NCBI GenBank assembly: GCA_003647715.1
Contig: QMNJ01000071.1
Coordinates: 1-7,736, forward strand
Source: Candidatus Coatesiibacteriota bacterium
GTDB lineage: Bacteria; RBG-13-66-14; B26-G2
Reading direction: 5' to 3'
Length of the DNA stretch: 7,736 nucleotides
The position numbers were made by a program, and so were the translations under genes. Positions 6,065 to 7,736 of this stretch are shown here, piece after piece. The notes under the pieces are model-generated. The model saw only the letters and a program-made list of their open reading frames with translations. It was not told where the DNA came from and did not search any database. Positions within the stretch are counted from its first letter, which is position 1. Each line of letters starts with the position of its first letter.

Positions 6065-7534
6065 ATGGTGCATATAAATAGAAGAGATTGGGTAGTAGTG
6101 TTCTTAGTCAGTGTTTCTGCTTTTATGGTTGGTCTGGTGGTTGCATCCAGCTTAAATGTGGTGACCTATGGTGTCGCAGAAGAGCCGGTAGAGACATCAG
6201 AAGCCCTTGAACAACTCCAGCTCGCCTATGAAAAGGCAGTTGCTGCGGTTGACCCTGCAGTAGTAAAAGTAGATGTTACACTAAAAGTAACAGCACCTCC
6301 TTTCATTCCATTTGGTTCTATGCCCTTTGATGATGACTTTTTCAAGAGGTTCTTTGAGGAACCACCAGGTCATAAAAGAGAGTATAAATCATATGGTGAG
6401 GGAAGTGGTGTCATTGTATCACCCGATGGTTATGTACTTACCAATAATCATGTTGTTGAGGATGCGGAAAAGATAACTGTTCAACTTGTTGATGGGAGAG
6501 AGTTTGATGCACAAATCATCGGTTGTGACCCTATGACTGATATTGCGGTTCTCAAGATAGATGGCAAGGACCTGTCTGTGGCAAAACTTGGAGATTCTGA
6601 TATGGTTAGAGTAGGTCAGATAGTCCTCGCTATTGGTCACCCGTTAAGACAGTCCCATACGGTGACTGCAGGTATAATCTCCGCAGTCGGTAGGTCCAAT
6701 GTCAGTTTGGCTGACTATGAGGATTTTATACAGACCGATGCAGCAATTAATCCAGGAAACTCTGGAGGACCTCTCATTAATCTCAAAGGAGAGGTTATTG
6801 GAATAAATACCGCTATTGCCTCATATACCGGTGGTTATATGGGGATTGGATTTGCAATACCAATTAACATGGCGAAGGAGATAATGGAGCAGTTAAAGGA
6901 GAGCGGGAGAGTTGTGCGTGGATGGCTTGGCGTCTATATCCAACCACTAACTCCTGAGATAGTGAAGGAATTTAATCTACCCGTAGATAAGGGAGTTTTG
7001 GTGGCTGATGTTATAGATGGTGGTCCTGCTGATAAGGCAGGAATAGAGAGAGGCGACTGTATAGTTAAATATAATGGTGAGAGTGTTGATGATATGAATG
7101 AGTTGCGACTGTCTGTATCCAGAACCAAACCTGGAAAGAATGCAGAGGTTGAGATATACAGGGGCTCAAAGAAGATGAAGTTCACGGTCAAGATAGGCGA
7201 ACTACCACAAGAAGATAAAGGTATAATGAAAAAAGAGGGTGAAGAGGAGACAGCAAAAATTGGTATAAGAGTCCAAGAGCTCACAGATGATATTGCAAGA
7301 GAACTTGGCTATGAAGGCGAGAAAGGAGTTATTATTACAGATGTGGAATATGGGAGTCCCGCTTATGAGTCAGGTTTGAAGAGAGGCGATTTAATCCTGG
7401 AGGTGGACAAGCAGAAGATTGAGACAATGAGTGACTTCAGGGAGGCAATCTCGAGAGCGAAGAGGAAGGAATCGGTGCTCTTCTATGTGAGGAGCGGTGA
7501 GGCGTCACACTATGTTGTTGTAAAGTTGAAGTAG
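6065..7534 (+). CDS. htrA: HtrA/DegP-type serine protease with two PDZ domains
   Basis: A 489-aa complete Do-family (S1C) protease. A hydrophobic signal anchor or signal peptide (residues 9-29) sends it to the periplasm or outer face of the membrane. The trypsin-like domain carries the full catalytic triad: H129 (TNNHVV), D159 (TDIAVLKI) and S233 (GNSGGPL). It also has an LA-loop-like insertion around 77-106 and GIGFAIP at 259-265. PDZ1 covers about 285-378 and PDZ2 about 397-489. Such proteases degrade or refold misfolded exported proteins. Start: GGAGGT at 6054-6059 is 5 nt before the ATG at 6065; the longer in-frame frame from a TTG at 6017 has no such support, and a GTG at 6068 is the next codon. 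It begins 62 nt after precursor 2 with no terminator between, so co-transcription is possible, but HtrA is a general housekeeping gene and a role in leader removal is only a speculation. Confidence 0.95.
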   Translation: MVHINRRDWVVVFLVSVSAFMVGLVVASSLNVVTYGVAEEPVETSEALEQLQLAYEKAVAAVDPAVVKVDVTLKVTAPPFIPFGSMPFDDDFFKRFFEEPPGHKREYKSYGEGSGVIVSPDGYVLTNNHVVEDAEKITVQLVDGREFDAQIIGCDPMTDIAVLKIDGKDLSVAKLGDSDMVRVGQIVLAIGHPLRQSHTVTAGIISAVGRSNVSLADYEDFIQTDAAINPGNSGGPLINLKGEVIGINTAIASYTGGYMGIGFAIPINMAKEIMEQLKESGRVVRGWLGVYIQPLTPEIVKEFNLPVDKGVLVADVIDGGPADKAGIERGDCIVKYNGESVDDMNELRLSVSRTKPGKNAEVEIYRGSKKMKFTVKIGELPQEDKGIMKKEGEEETAKIGIRVQELTDDIARELGYEGEKGVIITDVEYGSPAYESGLKRGDLILEVDKQKIETMSDFREAISRAKRKESVLFYVRSGEASHYVVVKLK

Positions 7535-7548
7535 TTTAGGATGAATAG

Positions 7549-7579
7549 TAAGGGGAGTGATTATGCTCCCCTTATTTTT
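7549..7579 (+). terminator. Intrinsic (rho-independent) terminator after htrA
   Basis: A perfect 9-bp stem pairs TAAGGGGAG (7549-7557) with CTCCCCTTA (7566-7574) around an 8-nt loop, and five T residues follow at 7575-7579. It starts 14 nt after the htrA stop codon and closes the transcription unit. It is the only strong terminator in the window, which argues that the genes before it can be read on long transcripts. Confidence 0.92.
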
Positions 7580-7600
7580 CTATTTAATGTAAATACTTGG

Positions 7601-7609
7601 TGCTATAAT
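7601..7609 (+). promoter_or_regulatory. Extended -10 promoter for the downstream gene(s)
   Basis: TGCTATAAT contains a perfect -10 hexamer (7604-7609) with the TG extension, the same design as the promoter at 2275-2283. No good -35 is visible 16-18 nt upstream, which extended -10 promoters can do without. It lies just after the htrA terminator, as expected for a new transcription unit. The start of transcription would be near 7616. Confidence 0.55.
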
Positions 7610-7617
7610 TTAGTGAG

Positions 7618-7689
7618 GTGAGGAGAATTTATTATAAGATTTATTTAGATGGTGATGTTATCACAAAGAAGGTTATATTAGAGAGATAG
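7618..7689 (+). CDS. Possible 23-codon leaderless small ORF
   Basis: A GTG at 7618 opens a frame of 23 codons ending in TAG at 7687. The predicted peptide is basic and protein-like (begins MRRIYYKIYLDG, ends KVILER). The GTG lies only about 2 nt after the predicted transcription start, so it could be read without a leader; there is no upstream Shine-Dalgarno site. It resembles no family I know and could be a chance open frame, a leader peptide, or simply the untranslated leader of the next gene. Confidence 0.25.
   Translation: MRRIYYKIYLDGDVITKKVILER
7652..7664. repeat. Short inverted repeat in the leader of the downstream gene
   Basis: GTGAT (7652-7656) and ATCAC (7660-7664) are exact inverted arms separated by GTT. 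The site lies about 36-48 nt downstream of the predicted transcription start at 7616. It could be an operator half-site pair or a small hairpin, or chance. Confidence 0.25.
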
Positions 7690-7709
7690 ATTAGAGAAAA
7701 GGAGAGGAA

Positions 7710-7736
7710 GTGTTGAGTAGAGTATTAGTGGTTTTA
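7710..7736 (+). CDS. Start of a gene cut by the window end
   Basis: Nine codons from a GTG at 7710 (alternative TTG at 7713) run open to the window edge and begin with a hydrophobic stretch (SRVLVVL). A purine-rich ribosome-binding site, GGAGAGG at 7701-7707, lies just upstream. It would be served by the promoter at 7601-7609. The piece is too short to assign a product. Confidence 0.4.

Noticed and set aside
6934..7284. Minus-strand open frame of 116 codons across the PDZ part of htrA
   Set aside because: The Ser/Pro-rich translation is the usual antisense shadow of a well-defined coding region.

Overview
The window reads as bacterial chromosome from an AT-rich organism. Arg codons AGA/AGG are heavily used, Shine-Dalgarno (SD) sites are strong, and sigma70-type promoters are visible. 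A periplasmic-type HtrA with two PDZ domains and a PilZ protein fit a diderm bacterium, perhaps an uncultured lineage. Nothing in the sequence fixes the phylum. All genes lie on the + strand.

Region 1 (30-2215) is a compact three-gene run: a multi-pass membrane protein of the LPG-synthase-TM/flippase-like family, a PilZ (c-di-GMP-binding) protein, and a membrane-anchored extracytoplasmic protein of unknown function. The last two overlap by one base.

Region 2 (2255-6002) is the main interest: a compact RiPP (ribosomally made, post-translationally modified peptide) locus. A promoter with a perfect extended -10 precedes a secreted beta-propeller-like protein. It is followed by an HPr-kinase-like P-loop protein, a PqqD-like peptide chaperone (RRE) overlapping it by 4 nt, and a radical SAM/SPASM peptide maturase. 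Straight after the maturase stop codon lies a 52-aa Cys-rich precursor peptide. A second 52-aa paralogous precursor, with a GTG start, lies 378 nt further on behind its own promoter. The two peptides share a short N-terminal leader (core SSKVFN then LAC), four alignable Cys and an identical C-terminal Lys-Thr. Likely logic: PqqD binds the leader, the radical SAM enzyme installs (probably thioether) links at the Cys-rich core, and the kinase homologue may phosphorylate the peptide. No transporter or dedicated leader peptidase lies in the window.

Region 3 (6065-7579) is a complete HtrA/DegP-type serine protease gene ending at a strong intrinsic terminator. It starts 62 nt after the second precursor with no terminator between, so the two may be co-transcribed. 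After the terminator there is another extended -10 promoter, a possible 23-codon ORF and the first codons of a gene that leaves the window.
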